64,000 bases of DNA from Toxotes chatareus (lineage: Eukaryota; Chordata; Actinopteri; Toxotidae). The translations under genes were made by a program, and so were the position numbers. Below, piece by piece: positions 36,391 to 49,700 of the stretch. The notes under the pieces are model-generated. The model did not search any database. It saw only the letters and a list, made by a program, of their open reading frames with translations, and was not told the origin of the DNA. Positions within the stretch are counted from its first letter, which is position 1. The number at the start of each line of letters is the position of its first letter. The DNA lies in contig JAFBJY010001396.1 in NCBI GenBank assembly GCA_016801885.1, positions 1 through 64,000 of the forward strand. Direction: 5' to 3'.

Positions 36391-38075
36391 TATAATAGTA
36401 CTGTAGGATATCTCTAGGTAAAATCCTATTTCTAATATGAATTGCCAGAGCCTATAGATTGAGAGAGCCAATTGCCATTGAGCTTCAAGAGGCAGGGTCA
36501 GGTATACATGTTGCTCCTCCAGGCCTAATGCTGACCAACACAGCATTCCATACTGTAAGTAATAGCAATTAAAATTATAGACGCTCTATAACAATAATCA
36601 CAAGCTGTAGTACATAGTCTCCAGTTGTTGTTTATGATAACATAGTTATACAATAATAAACACTTTTCATCATGAACAGACAAAATCATAAACCTATGCC
36701 ACAGCATACCTGTACACAAAGCGCATCCAGTTAAAGAGGGAGACCTTTGACATGCTAAAAATGGATTTGTGTCTAATTGACACTCTTCAGTTCCCTCCCT
36801 CTGTGGTCATGGTGTTTACAAACCCTAAAGATAAATACAAATAAAGATAAGAATAAAAACAGGCCAGGCTAGTGGTCAGGCAGTGATTCTAAAATATTTC
36901 CCAATCTGAAATATTCTGTAACCCTCATAAAATCAATATGTTTCCAAAAGTATTTTGTATAGTATAGTATATAGTATTTTTGTATGTATAATATAAAATA
37001 GTAGCTCTACAAGCTCACAAGAAGAGTCTTGGCGTGTTCGTGATCTTGTAGATTAGTAAATAAATAATGTGGTGTATAGTAGTGTATTTCTAGACATTAA
37101 TGTTAACATGAATTAAGATATATTGGGCACTCTTATCAGCTCACAATTAAATAGATTTCTTTTCAAGTAACAATTCTGGACCAAAATATGCATGCATATT
37201 GTCATTCCATACAATACAAATACCTACCATGCATAGTTGTCCACACACAAACTGATTATAAATTTCATCTTGTGTTTGCATTTTTGCATTTTAAAAATAA
37301 ATACTTCTTAAAGAGCGCTTTTCTTCCATCCATTTAGTCTCTGGGAGATGGGTTGCCAGGTGACAGAAAACAAATGAGCCTGAGCCTCATCATGCTAGTG
37401 TGATTTGGCATAGTCCCAAACTTTAATTGACAGGCACAATATCAGATATGACTTGAAATGGTTTCGCCATTTTTTGACATTTGCATTTTATTTCTGCTCA
37501 TTATTGTATTTTACCTTCAAGTGGACTTTATTATCAGGCACAATTATGTATCTTATCATTCGAATATTGGAGAAGCAACTAGCTCAACAGCATTTCTGTG
37601 TTAAGGAAAGAAGCAGTTTAGCTCCATGCAGGCCAGAAGAAGCAGCACACAGTCTGAAAAATCAGTGACAGCTAAGGACTGAAGACTCCTCACCAACAAC
37701 CTTGATGAAGTAAAGGAGGCCCGACACTTCTGGGGTGTTGTCATGTTTGCACACTGACAATAATACTTGATTGCTTTGTAAAATATATACAATTGAGTGG
37801 AAGAAAGTACAACATTTCACAGTGACAAGACCTTCATCAGAGCATGAGCGAAAGTTATCACCCAAACAATACACATGTACAGTTAATACCTGATAATTGA
37901 CAGCAGACATATCTGTCCAACTGATGAAATCACAATTAATGAATCAGTGAAACTGAAAGTCCTTAATGAATGTAAATGCTGATAAGAATGTATGTGAGTT
38001 GAGTTATATCATGTAGTAGTTAGTAATGCATTTGGTATTGTATTTTCTATTATGTTGCATATACAGATTACGGGG
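36391..38075. other. Non-coding sequence, no gene recognised
   Basis: AT-rich sequence. The upstream (N-terminal) part of the Merlin gene may lie in 36391-36720, but no convincing motif was found there. Base quality looks normal until about 38075. Confidence 0.4.
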
Positions 38076-38096
38076 TTTTGGAAAAAAAATTTGCCC

Positions 38097-38129
<33 letters not shown>

Positions 38130-39510
38130 ATTTTTTTTTTGGGGGGGGAAAAAATTTTAAAAAAAAAGGGGCCCCCCGGGGGGGGGGTTTTTTTTTTTTG
38201 GGGGGGGGGGGGGGAAAAAAAAAGGGGGGTTTTTTTTTTAAGGGGGGGCCCCAAATTTTTGGGTTTTTTAAAACCCATCCCTTTTAAAAAAAGGGGTTTT
38301 TTTTTAAAAAAGGGAAAAAAAAAAAATTTTTTTTAAAAATTTTCCCCCAAGCCCCCCAAAAAAATTTTTTTTTTCCCTTTTTGGGGGGGGGAAAAAAAAA
38401 AAAAAATTTTTAAGTTTTAAAAAAAAAAAATTTTTAAAAAAAAAACCAAAAAAAAAACCCGGGGAAAAAAATTTTTTTTTAAAAAAAAAAAAAATTTTTT
38501 TTTTTTTTCCCAAAAAAAAAATTTAACCCGGGGCCCCAAAAAAATTTTTTTTTTAAAAATTTTTAAAAATTTTTTTTTTTAAATTTTTCTTTTGGGTTTT
38601 TTTTTTGGCTTTTTTAACAAAAAAAACCCCCAAAAAATAAAAACCCCCCCGGGGAAAAAATTTTAAAAAGGGGGGGGGGGGTTTTTTTTTTTTTTTGGGG
38701 GGGTTTTTTTTGGGGGGGGGGGGTTTTTTTAAAACCCTTTTTTTGGTTTTTTTTTTTTTTTTTTAAAAATTTTAAAAATTTCCAAATTTTTTTTTTTTAA
38801 AGGGTTTTTTTTAATTTTTTTTAAAAAAAAAAAAAAAAAAAAAGGGGGGGCCCCCCCCCAAAAAAATTTTTTTTTTTTTTAAAAAAAGGGGGGGCCCCCC
38901 TTTTAAAAAAAAAAACCCCCAAAAAATTTTTTAAAAAAATTTGGCAAAAAAATTTACCCCAAAAAAAGTTTTTTTTTTTTTTTAAATTTTTTTAAAAAAA
39001 AAATTTTTTCCCCCCCCCCCTTTTTTTTTTTTTTTTTTCCTTCTTTTTTTTAAAAAAATTTTTCCCCTTTTAAAACCAAAAATTTTTTAAAAAAAAAAAA
39101 ATTTTTTTTTTTTTTTTTTTTTTGGGGAAAAAGGGCAAAAAAATTTTTAAAAAAAAGGGAAAAAAAAACCCCCAAATTTAAAAAAAAATCCCCCTTTTAA
39201 AAAAAAAAAGGGAATTAAAAATTTTTTTTTCCGGGTTTTTTTCCCCCACTGGAGGAAAAAAAAAAAAATTTTTTTTTTTCCCTTTTTTTTTTTTTAAAAA
39301 ATTTTTTCCCCCCCCAAAAAAAAGGGGGGGAAAGGGGGTTTTTTTTTTTGGGGGGGGGGGGCCTTTTTTTTTTAAAAAAAATTTTTCCCTTTTTTTTAAA
39401 AAAAAAAAAAAAATTTTAAAAAAATTTTCCCAAAAAAAAAAAAAATTTTTTTTTTTTTTTTTTTAAATTTTAATTTAGGGAAAAAAAAAAAAGGGGGGAA
39501 AAAAAAAAGT
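38075..39510. other. Corrupted consensus: almost pure homopolymer runs
   Basis: Nearly the whole interval consists of runs of 4 to 20 identical bases in sequence (A, T, G, C runs adjoining), unlike any natural satellite because no period or unit is conserved. The open frames (for example 38078-38287, 38304-38513) translate only to K/F/G/P strings. This looks like failed consensus or untrimmed low-quality sequence. Its true content is unknown. Confidence 0.9.
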
Positions 39511-39897
39511 ATTAGTTATTTTTTGTTATTTTTGGGGGCGTTTTTTAAAAGTTGCAACTTTTCCCTCATTTACTAACAGTCAATACATGAGGAATAGTTG
39601 CAACTTAAACAAAATTCCCAAATTAATTTAAAATAAAAATTATTTACTAAAAACTTGGGTTGGTCTTTTAAATAATTTATAAAGGTATACTTATAAACCT
39701 TTAAAATACATTTAAAATATTTTATAATTTGTTAACTAACAGCTTTTAAGTTATCTTTTGGGCTAGCTATAAAGACAGTTATAACCCCTTTAACAAATTG
39801 TTAATTGTTATTTAACAGGCCCTTTTATAAGTCATTAACTAACAGTTTATTAATGCTCTATTAACTAGTTACAATGGATAATTTTAAAAGTGTTGCC
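39510..39897 (-). mobile_element. Inverted-repeat element 'ggtaacac', copy 3, inverted, with smeared bases
   Basis: Read on the - strand it begins ggcaacac and follows the element at 34594 ('ccattgtaactagttaatag', 'cattaataaactgttagtta', 'gtatacctttataaa', 'gttgcaactattcctcatg'). Many short stretches are altered into homopolymers: the clean 'ctttataataact' reads 'cttttaaaattat', and 'gaataacgtcctaataactcc' becomes a run-rich string. Being inverted relative to 34594, it could be the right terminal repeat of a roughly 5.3-kb element enclosing the Merlin transposase. Confidence 0.75.
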
Positions 39898-42800
39898 GAA
39901 ATTGATCTTTAAAGAAAATGTTTTTTTTTCTTTCCTTTTTCCTTCCCAGTTTGGGAAAAGGGGCGTCTTTTCCCTGATGGATGATAAAACCCGGGGAAAA
40001 ATTACATCCCTTGCTATGGAGACCAATTGCTCTCTTCAATTTCTGAAAAGTAAAGCCCCTTCTAAAAAAGAAAACAAGGACTTTTTAGAAAGACTTGGTG
40101 AAAATGAAACCCAGGAAGGAAAAAGGTTCCCAAAGGAGGCTCCTCACCTCCAACCACAAGAGAAAAGTCAGACAAAGAAGAAAAAAGCCAAAACAAATGT
40201 TGAGATGGGATGGATACAAATTATGGAAATGTAATAACAGGTGGGGGCCCAAAGCAGGGGGGAAACCAGAAAAATTAAAAATGGCCACTGAAGCTGGATT
40301 AAAAGAGGAAAAAAATTTTTTTTCCTTTAAAAGGAAAGAAAGTTTTGGTTTTTTGGGAAAAAATTCCAAAAGGACCAGGAATGTAAAAATTTTTTTAATT
40401 TAGGTTTGGGCCAAAAAGAATTTACAGTGAAACTTGGGGTCCATTACAACAGGGGATGAAACAGTTAAAGGTGTTTAAATGCAAAGGGCCCTTATTTTGG
40501 AACAAGGCAAAAAAATATTTTGAAGAAAACCCAGGAAATTTATTTTAAATTTTTCCCTTTATCCCCCTTTTCCCACATTGGGGGTAAATGTCCCATAAAT
40601 TTTTTGGGGGAATTTTTAAAATGACATGTTTACCCTTCCCTTTGGGAGTTTTTGGGGAAGAAACCCCTTTGGTTTTTCCCATTAAACAGAGGAACATTGG
40701 GACTGGGGGCTTTTCCCAAATTGCCCCCTTTAATTTCTAAAGGATGAAAGAAAAATTAATCCCTTTCATTAGCCTGTTTTTCCTTTAAAAAGGGAACCCA
40801 TTCCCAGAAACCGAAAAGGGTACGGTTTGGGGTCGGGGAATTTCCCCAAAAATTGCTTTTTTGGTTGAACAAAATTTTAAATTTGGTACAACTTAAAGCA
40901 CTTTTTCTCATTTTTTTGAAAAAGGAACCAAGAATTTTAAAAGGGTTGTAGTATTTCCAAAAATTAATTATAATTTTAAAGGGTTTTTGAATTTGGCTTA
41001 AAATTTTGAGCCCTTTCCTACAAAAAAAATGGAATTTAAATTTGAAAAAATTTCTTTAAGAGCTGGGGGAAAAACCCCAATTTTCCCCAGAAAATTTTTT
41101 GCCTTTCGGGCCACGGGCAAAATTTTTTTCCCCCAAAAAAAGATAGAATCCTTTAAAAAATTTCAGGAATAAAAACCCAAACGAAACCGTTTTCACGGGG
41201 GAACCCCCCAAAAATTTTTTGGAAACAATAGTTTCCCCAGTTTTCCCGTGCAAATTTAATGAAAGTTTTTGGGAAAGCAATTTTCGGGTGATGGACATAG
41301 TTTGGGTTCCACAGCTACAATACTGCAATAATCTACTATTTTAAACCCATTAAAACCAGACTAGCACGGGTGCCCCAAAAGGAAACCCAGGGAATAATTT
41401 GGGATTTCTAACAGTATTTCAAAATGTTTTTTAACTTTTTGGGGGAAATCCCATCTGTGTTGGGGGTTTTTTCAGAATCTAGGATTGAACATTGGTACAG
41501 TAAAAAAACCAATGCACATTTTTTTTTTTGCTGATTGTTCTTTTGGCTGACTGTTTTCCCTTTGAAATAATTAGTTTAACCACTTTTTGGAAATATGGCT
41601 TTATTTTTTTTAGTCGATTGTTACCTGTTAATTTTTGGTCATCAGATGAAAATGTAAGAGACTGAAAAGGAGATCTTTCCAAACATATCAAACCCTTTTT
41701 TTTCCAACCACCAAAGTTAAAAAAAAGGCCCACTTATTATTAAAATTTCCCTTTTTTTTGCCCATTTTTAAACTGAGAATTTGTTTTTATAGTATTAAAA
41801 TTATTTGAACTCTTCAGAATTTTTTCTTTTTACATGCAAAAAACGGGGTTTAACATTTTAAAAAGTTGCCCTATTTTTAAAATCCCGTATGTGTTTTGGT
41901 TTTAAATTTTTCATATAAAATAAGTTTCCTACACATATGAAAAAAAGTGATGATTAAACCATTTCAGGTTATTATACTGATCACAAATGGGGAGAGAGCT
42001 AAAATGGAAAACAATTGAAAAATCATTACATAATTCACCCCACATTAAACCCAAAACCCCGGATATTAAAACCAAAATACAGAAATTCTGACAAAATAAA
42101 GGGACAAAATAATAGCTCTTTAATTTTGCTTGAATTCGGGGATAATTTACAGGGGGAAAAATGGCTTAAAAAACTCCCACCCCTTACATTTGTTACAAGA
42201 AATATTTCCATATGCAATAGAGCCCCAAAGGACATAGAAATAACGCCCAGTGTGGTTTCTTCAAAACATCCTTTTTCTTCTAAAAAACCTTTTTCTTCCC
42301 TTCTGTCTGCGATCCTCTCGGACATCCACCAATAAATGAAACCGTTTTCCAGGGAAGAAATTTTTCAACCCCGGGATCATTGTTGTTTTTGCCCCATCCC
42401 AAGACAAAGGGGCAAAAACCCTATACAACCATTGTTTGGGAGGGCCAAGATTTTTAGTTTGTTGTAGCCCCCAATTCAAAAGTTTTTGGGCCCTCTGCAG
42501 TTTTTCCCCCTTTCCCTCGGCTGTGCTCTTTTTAATTCCACCCCTGTGGAAAAACCAGTCTGATGTTTTTGTTTTTTGGTAAAATTTGGAACAACAAATC
42601 CTGTTGAACTCTTGCAAGATGTAAACCGAAAACCCCCTGCATCTGTCCTTTTGTCTTTTATCTCATTTGGGAAAAAAAGCTGGATTTTTTTAAGCCCCAA
42701 CTGGTTTTCCTTCTGAATAGAAAAGTTTTTTACAAATTCGTTTTAAAAGTTAAACCACATAATAAATAATTTTGTCCCAAAAATTGAAAAGTTTTTTTGC

Positions 42801-45800
42801 TAAAAGGGAAAAGTACAGTCTGATTAAGTCATCCATTTTGACATTGTAGTCACTGGTTGTCTTATTACCTGTAACCCCCGGGGCTTGTCAAAATTAAGCC
42901 TCCCCTGAGGCGTATCAGTCCACAAACCATTTTCCCCTGTGAAAAAAAACCCCAAAGATGCTAAAAAGTCTCTTTTTTTTACTCACTAGCAGCTAAAGTT
43001 CTTCCAGTTTGTTGCACAGTGGGCCGGGACAAAAATATTCCCGGGGGGCGGGTGGGGGGCCCCGGGATCCGCCGGCGACCGTCGCGTTAACCTCTCCTCC
43101 GGCTTCCTGCCCTAAAAGGGGGGGGGTCCCTTTTTGATCAGAATGTCCAATATTTCCGATTGCAAAAAAAAGGGGGAAAAAACCCACTGGGTTTTTCTTT
43201 TGATGTTTAAAACTTTTCCCAAGAAAGTGAGCTGGGTTTAAAAAGCAAAAAAACGAAAAAAAACAAAAAAAAAAACATCTTTAACCATTTTTAAATTTTT
43301 TTTTATCTGTTTGGGATTAGAAATGTTTTTTACCCCGGGATTTATTCTTTATTCAGATTGATTTCCCCCAGTTTGTCAGAGATCACCCGGCTTCTGGCCT
43401 CAGCCTGAAGCCCAAACCCCCCTCCCATCTGAGACCCCGGACCTGAATTACAAACAAGCCCCAGGATTCAGATTTGGGAAGGATCTGTCTGATCTTGTTT
43501 GAACCCAGACTTAAAACCAAAAGACTTGGGGGTGAGGGGTTTGGGGTCTGTCCATGCTCCATCAGTATTGCCCTAAACACAGTTCATATAAAAGCAAAGA
43601 TCCAGTGTCTCCTGTAAACCCCCCCAAACCCTTTCCCTAGGGGGCCTCCCCCTCATTTGAAGCTGTGGAGGGAGAATGGAGACGGGCTTAAAGGTTACAG
43701 AAAAACAGAGAGAAAAAGAAAGAGTCAAAATCGGGTCAAACAAGCCTGTTTGGGTGATTGTGTTTTTAAAGGGTAAGAAAAGAGCTGTTGTTGTTTTGTT
43801 GTTTGGGAAGTAGAGCTGGATTCACCCGACAGCCTACAAGATTTTTAGAGACAGTGGTCCCCCCATTCATAAAAATTTGTAGCATCAAATCTGATCGGGA
43901 AACTGTTTGTTCTCCCCTTTTTCCCAACCCCAAAGAATTGATGAGTTTGATTTTTGTCACAGCTCTGAGATCAGTCTGACTGCAGCTGCAAATCACTGGC
44001 TCTGATTTCAGAGAAGCATCTGACTTTTTGGAAGCATGGGTTTTGTTTGGGGAAAACCCTCTTGAAGTCCAGTGGTCACATCTTTTCCATCTGTCAGATA
44101 CTTTCAGTGACAGCCCAAGTTTATTTTTCCGGCTGATATTTCAGAAGCAGATCAGATTTCATAAACCCCCACAGAGACTCTTTTTTTAAAGGGAAACAGG
44201 TTGACAGGGCCAGCAGTTTTTTGCAGAAAATAACCCTTCATGACTCAGCAGTTTATTTCCACTGTGGACTTGGGAAAATGTTCAGAGTAAACAGACTTGA
44301 TGCAAAAGTCTCTGCAGGTGTGGCTTCCAGCTCAGTTTTACTCCAAAGTTAACATGAGGTTTGAAAAGCTGCACACTCCCGGTTTCCCACTTCTGCCCTG
44401 AACAGGACTGAAGTCCCTGCTGCTTTTTTATACTGGATGTGCTGCATCAGTGGTGACAGCTGATGGGGTGATTTCTGTAAACACTGATTTATCACCCCGG
44501 GTTTTTTCTTCTCTCAACAGCTGGAGGTACTGATCTTTCAAAAGGGGAGAAGGAGGACAGTGTGTGTGTTTGACAGGGGCGGGCATTTCCTGATGACCCA
44601 GAGAGGTTAAAGCAGCAGCAGCTTGTGTATAAAAGAGGCTCTGATTGGTCCATGTTTACTGGGAGGTAGAGGGGGGAGGGGTTTCATCCAGCAGGACTGA
44701 CAGAGGAACCAGAAGAAGTGGAAAGACTCTCAGTGCTGCAAGTCTGAATTGCTTTTGAGAACAGCTCCACTGTAAAGGTCCACCATCATCCCTGTGTGTT
44801 CCCTCGGGATCTAAAAGAGAACCCTTATGTATCTGGACTGCTCGGGCTGCTCTGTCCTTCACACAGTCTCTGCAGACACACTGAGACCCTCCCCCCCTCC
44901 ACCTGGACTTTTTTGGCCCTTTTTATTCATTCACAGATGCTAAAAACCCAAAGGGGATAAATCAGATTAATAAAGCTCCCCATGTGGGTGTGAGGGGTTG
45001 CAGCAAATTTTCCACATTATTTTTTTTTTTGTTTTTACAGATCTTGGAGGTTAAAATTTATGCGATAAGTTGAGGCTCATTATGTGCCTGCTGTACAAAG
45101 TACAAAGACATATATTATTTTTCCCCATATTTTTTTTCGCCTTAGTCTGTTATTCCACTTCTTCTGTACAGTTTCCCAACTTCCTGCAGCTTTGAAAAAA
45201 ACCAGGAAACATAAAAAAGTACTTTTGACAACCATATTGTTTCGTTATACACGTTTATATAAGTTTTATATATATATATATTAAAACACACATAAAAACA
45301 TGGTTAAAAACCTGAAATAAGTCACAAGATTTCATATTAGAGTTAAATCAGTTTTCAATATTTCAGTTTTCTTACCTTTTATGGTTTTTAAGAAATCACA
45401 GTTTAAGTTTTAGATTTTTTTTTTTTTTTCATTTGTCTCAGATTTTATAATGGGTTTTATTGTATAAAATTTTCCCAGAGTTGGGTGATGACATCCCCCA
45501 CATTTGTCGGGACATCAAAAAAAAAAAGCAAAATTTTTCCCAAAAAGTTTTTTTTCAACTTCTTAATCACAACTGATTTCAACTCCCATAAAACACATGC
45601 TAAAATGACCCTCTGAACCCCGCTAACAGAGATGAGGGGAATTATTTAAACTGTGACAGTAGTGACAAAAGGGCCCCCATAAAATACATCTGTGTCTTTA
45701 CTGAAGCCTTGTGATGCCCATGGTGAAAATAAAAAAATGGGAATTTAAAATTTTTCCCATCGGGATTTTTTGATGACAAGTTCTGTCCTATCCCCCTTTG

Positions 45801-48800
45801 TCTGCTGGGCATATACACTGGTTTCTAGGTGTATTTACATTCTGTTGGGGGTCTAGTAACCATCCCAACCAATGACGGGGAAAGTATCTGGGGGGGAAGT
45901 GGCAAATGACTTAATTAGATTAATTAACTCTTAGTCTAAGGGACCATTTTTTTTTGCCATCTTGTCCCCCCCCAAACAGGAAAACGACAGCAGCTTTAAA
46001 AAAAGGAAATGACTTTATAAAGTCTGTGAGCCCGGGAAAACAAAGTCAGAGAAAAGTCAGTGTCCACACGGGAAACCCAAAAAAACCACAGAGAAAAAAA
46101 TACAACAGACTCAGACAAGACAACTAATTAACGGAAAAAGAGACAGGGGAAAACAAGGAGACTTAAATACACTGACAATGGCAGACAATCAAAAAAGGGG
46201 GGAAAAGAAAAAAACGGGGAAGCAAACGGGGAAACCCTAAAGGGCAGGACTTCAAAGAAAAAAGGGAAAATACTGAACATTTTGGAGTCCTCAAAATCCA
46301 GAAACAGAAAAAAAAGGGCTGCTACGGGTTGATCGACAAAGAGCCCAAACAATGTTAAACCAAAGCCCAAAAGCAGCCCAAAGAGTTCAAAAGCCCCCAA
46401 AGGGGGCTGATCAGAACAGTCGGGAGGTGGGTTAGGCGTGACAGTCAGGTGTGGGGGAGTTGGGGGGAAAGGGAGAACCCAGGTCCCACACAGGTTCCCC
46501 GGGGGAAACACACACAAAAAGACACAAAAAACGGGTGGAAGCCCCAAAAGGAAAAGAGACAGATCGGGGATCTGTCTGTCTGATCTGAGCAGAGAAAGGA
46601 TGTGGCCCTCTAAAAATTTTTGGTTTACCAAAAAAAACGAGGGGTTTAGAATTAAAAAAATCAGCTGTTAATGTAAGACCACTTAAAGTATAACATTAAA
46701 TATAATGTCAACTTAAAATCAAACTTAAGTTTAAAATATAATTTACTTGCATCTATCTTGAAAAGCATCACTTTTTATGAACCTTTTTTTAAATGTCGCT
46801 CTTTTAAAAACTGGGGGGATCTAAAAACATCCCCCACTCAGTGGAAACACACACAAACTTTAGCAGTGTTTTTATTTTTACTTTGGAAACCTTCAAACCT
46901 TTTCCCTCTTTCAGGTCAGTTTCTGGGGGGGGTTTTTTTTGGAGGCCATGGGGATGCAGCCACGGGGACTCCAGCAGATGCCAGTTACCCTGTTGGGTTG
47001 TACCAAGTGTTAGGGGCAGAGAGAGGGAGTGATTAGGGGGGGAAGTTTAATTTTGGGTTGAAGGAAAAGGTGAATACATTTTTAAAAATACTTTTATTTT
47101 GTTTAAATTTTTTGGGCTAGGGGGAGGTCGGGGATGGAGCCCTCTGCGGGAGACATTTATCGGGAAAAATTTTTTTTTGGGGCCCAACTTTCCCAGCACC
47201 TTTCTGTGAGATTGTGATTTTGTATATTTTGCTAATGACACTTTTAAAAGAAAAAAAAACCCTCTGCTTGTCTGATGCTGCTTTTTTTTCTCTACCACGC
47301 CCATCCTAAACCCTTGGGTGTTCACCAACATCCAAACTTGACAAAACCTACACGAATATTTGGCCTCAGTCTGACTTTTGGGGTTTGGAATGTGTTATTA
47401 CAGACTTTAAGAATTCCAGGATCCACATGGGACTATGGACACAGAGGTTGAAGTAAATTAACATAGTTTTATTGAAGCCGGGATAAAAGTGAACCGGGAG
47501 TCTTTAGTCAGAGCAGGGCAGGATGGTGTGGGTGGAAACCCCTCCAGGGGGGACCAGGGGGGCGGGGAAGGACACAGAGGGGGGGTGGGGCTGCAGCACA
47601 GGTAAAAAATCACAGATACATAACCCAAAAAATGAACAAGGGTTGGACCCAGCAGGCCTGTCAGGATGAGCGGGAAAAGTCCTAACCATCTTAGCACCCA
47701 AGGTTGGAGTGTGGGGTTTCCGGGGCCGCTCTGTTGGACCATGAGGATCCACGAGGTGCTGAACCCCCTTGCCCCCAAGGGCGAACATCCAGGGTCCCCA
47801 AACAGTGAATGCGGGTTGATCATACAAAGCTGGTGGATGCTGCCCGGGTTTTGCTCCTGTTTCACCCCCCTGTGTTCAGTTCCTCATGTTTTTTTGGGAT
47901 TACCTTTTTTGCTGTTTTGGTTTGTAAGCCCCTTTTAAGGTTCCTTAAGTTTATTTTTTTAAATTTTTCCCCTACGGACACTTTTTTTTTCTCTGATTTT
48001 TGGTTTCCTGGCTGAACAGACTCTGAAGACAGTATTTTGTTTTTAAAATGCTCAAATCAGATTGGGGGGTTCTCTGTTTTTGGGGCCCTTTTTTCCCCGT
48101 TTTCCCTGGTCTTTGCAAACAGTCTAAATGAAAAACAAGGGAAACCCAACGAAACGGGTTTTAAAAATTGGAGGAATTTTCATGCTCCTGAAATGAGTCA
48201 TTCAGCAGCATCTGTCGGGAGTAAAAACAGGCTGCAGTTTTTACCAGGTGGCACAAAGAGATTTAAAAAGGAGCTGAAACAGTAGACAGGGAAAACGAGG
48301 CTGCAGTGCAGGAGAACTGGACTTGGGATCGGGGGAAAAAAAAAAGGGGGGCGGAAATGAGAGATAAGAGAGATGATTGTGCAACGGGGATTTCATCAAT
48401 TTGAAGTAACACTAAAAAAAGGGAAAACCATATGAGAAAAAAAAAAGTTAAACAGTGTTTTGGTTTTGTACTGTAGAGAAAGCAGTCATCTCTGCCTTTT
48501 TCCATGGTGCGGGACTGAGGGGTTTTTACAGTTTCACTTCACAGTCCACATTGTTTGGAGTTGGGGAAAAACCACAACAGGAAAAAAAAAGAGAACCCCA
48601 AAAACCTTCTTTTTTTTTTAAAACTAATTTTTCCCCATCCTGTGTTGCAAAAAATTTTAAGGAATTCATTATAGAGGCTGGGGGGGTCTTTTTTCAAGTG
48701 CGGGTTTCCACAGCCGGGAGGCCATTTTTATCTACTTCCAACAGGATTTCAGCAGATATATTAACAAATTTGCCACACTCCACCCTATCTATTAGTAGGG

Positions 48801-49700
48801 GGGTTTTAAAGTTCAGCTCTGCTGAATTCCCCAAACCCCAGCTAATGGTCCTGGGAACAGTGAACACATGAATATCTCTTTTGCCCAAAAAGCAGCTTAG
48901 TTCCCAGAAAACCCTATGGGGGTGGTAGTTAGTTGAGGGGAAAGCACTTTTTTTTTGTGGAGCATCTAAAAATCAGTCCATTTGACCCCTCGGGGAAAAG
49001 ATCTAAAGCTTCTTCTCTCAGTCAAAAACAGCCTCAGATTCACCAACATTAGCTTGACCCCGACACCCAAAGGTTTTGCTGGAGGACAAAACACTGTGGG
49101 CTGGAAATGAATTATGAAAAAAAGGCTCAGAGGTCAGGAGTTTTGAACTCAGCAGTGGGACATGAGGGATAAAACTCTGAAAAATAAATCAATTTTTTCC
49201 TCTAAAAAAATGCAATTGGACAATGTTCTGACAGAGGGGGTTTTTTCTCAGGTTAAGTCCATGTTTCTAAACTTTGAAGAAACCTAAAAACTTAAAGAAT
49301 AACGTACTAACACACACACATGGGTTTAATGCACTTGTGCATGGCTGTAGTGACATAAATAGTAAAAATGAACAGTATGTATATTTAAAATTCCCCCATA
49401 AGACAAGTGTAAGTATGCAGCTTCATCTAAGCTCTATATTACACATAATAAAAAAGCTACCCTTATTTTTTTTTTACACGAGTGAGTGTGATAGATTGAG
49501 ATAGATGATAGATTTAGGGGGTGATGAGGTTGGTTGTTGATGCTCTGTATGAGTGCTCATGGGGTACAAGCATTTATGTATTTAAAAGTCTTTAAAAATG
49601 TTCTTGTTTGTAATCCTATAGAAAGATTTAAAATTACCTTTAAAAAGAAAAGTTGTTACAGATACAGATTTAAATCTATCTTTTTCCAAAAGAATGGGTT
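39898..49700. other. Low-quality consensus region, no reliable gene calls
   Basis: Runs such as gggg, aaaa, tttt and cccc are strongly over-represented compared with the clean sequence on either side. The degree varies; stretches such as 44200-44900 look nearly normal. Reading frames are unreliable because run lengths and substitutions are corrupted. No host exon was recognised. One LTR-like stretch (46010-46443) survives. Confidence 0.75.
46010..46443 (-). repeat. LTR-like sequence, Ty3/gypsy type, in the low-quality region
   Basis: On the - strand it begins TGTCACGCCTAACCC at 46443, closely like the LTR start TGTCACGCCTAGCCC at 59979. It contains a 'gacttaaatacac' stretch placed as in the other two LTRs. 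The far end is approximate. No pol or gag was recognised next to it, so it may be a solo LTR, but corrupted bases could hide more. Confidence 0.5.

Noticed and set aside
38078..38513. Open frames of 65-69 codons
   Set aside because: They lie in corrupted homopolymer sequence and translate only to K/F/G runs.
40085..40403. Lysine-rich open frames of about 100 codons on both strands
   Set aside because: Run-length corruption biases codons to K/F, and both strands are open, so coding status cannot be judged.
44592..44650. tataaaag with a nearby ctgattgg, resembling a core promoter or an MHC class II Y box
   Set aside because: The order and spacing do not fit the known promoter layout, the region is low quality and no downstream exon was recognised.
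47458..47865. 135-codon frame on the - strand with a hydrophobic segment
   Set aside because: It is in the corrupted region, overlaps another frame of similar length, and has no recognisable domain.
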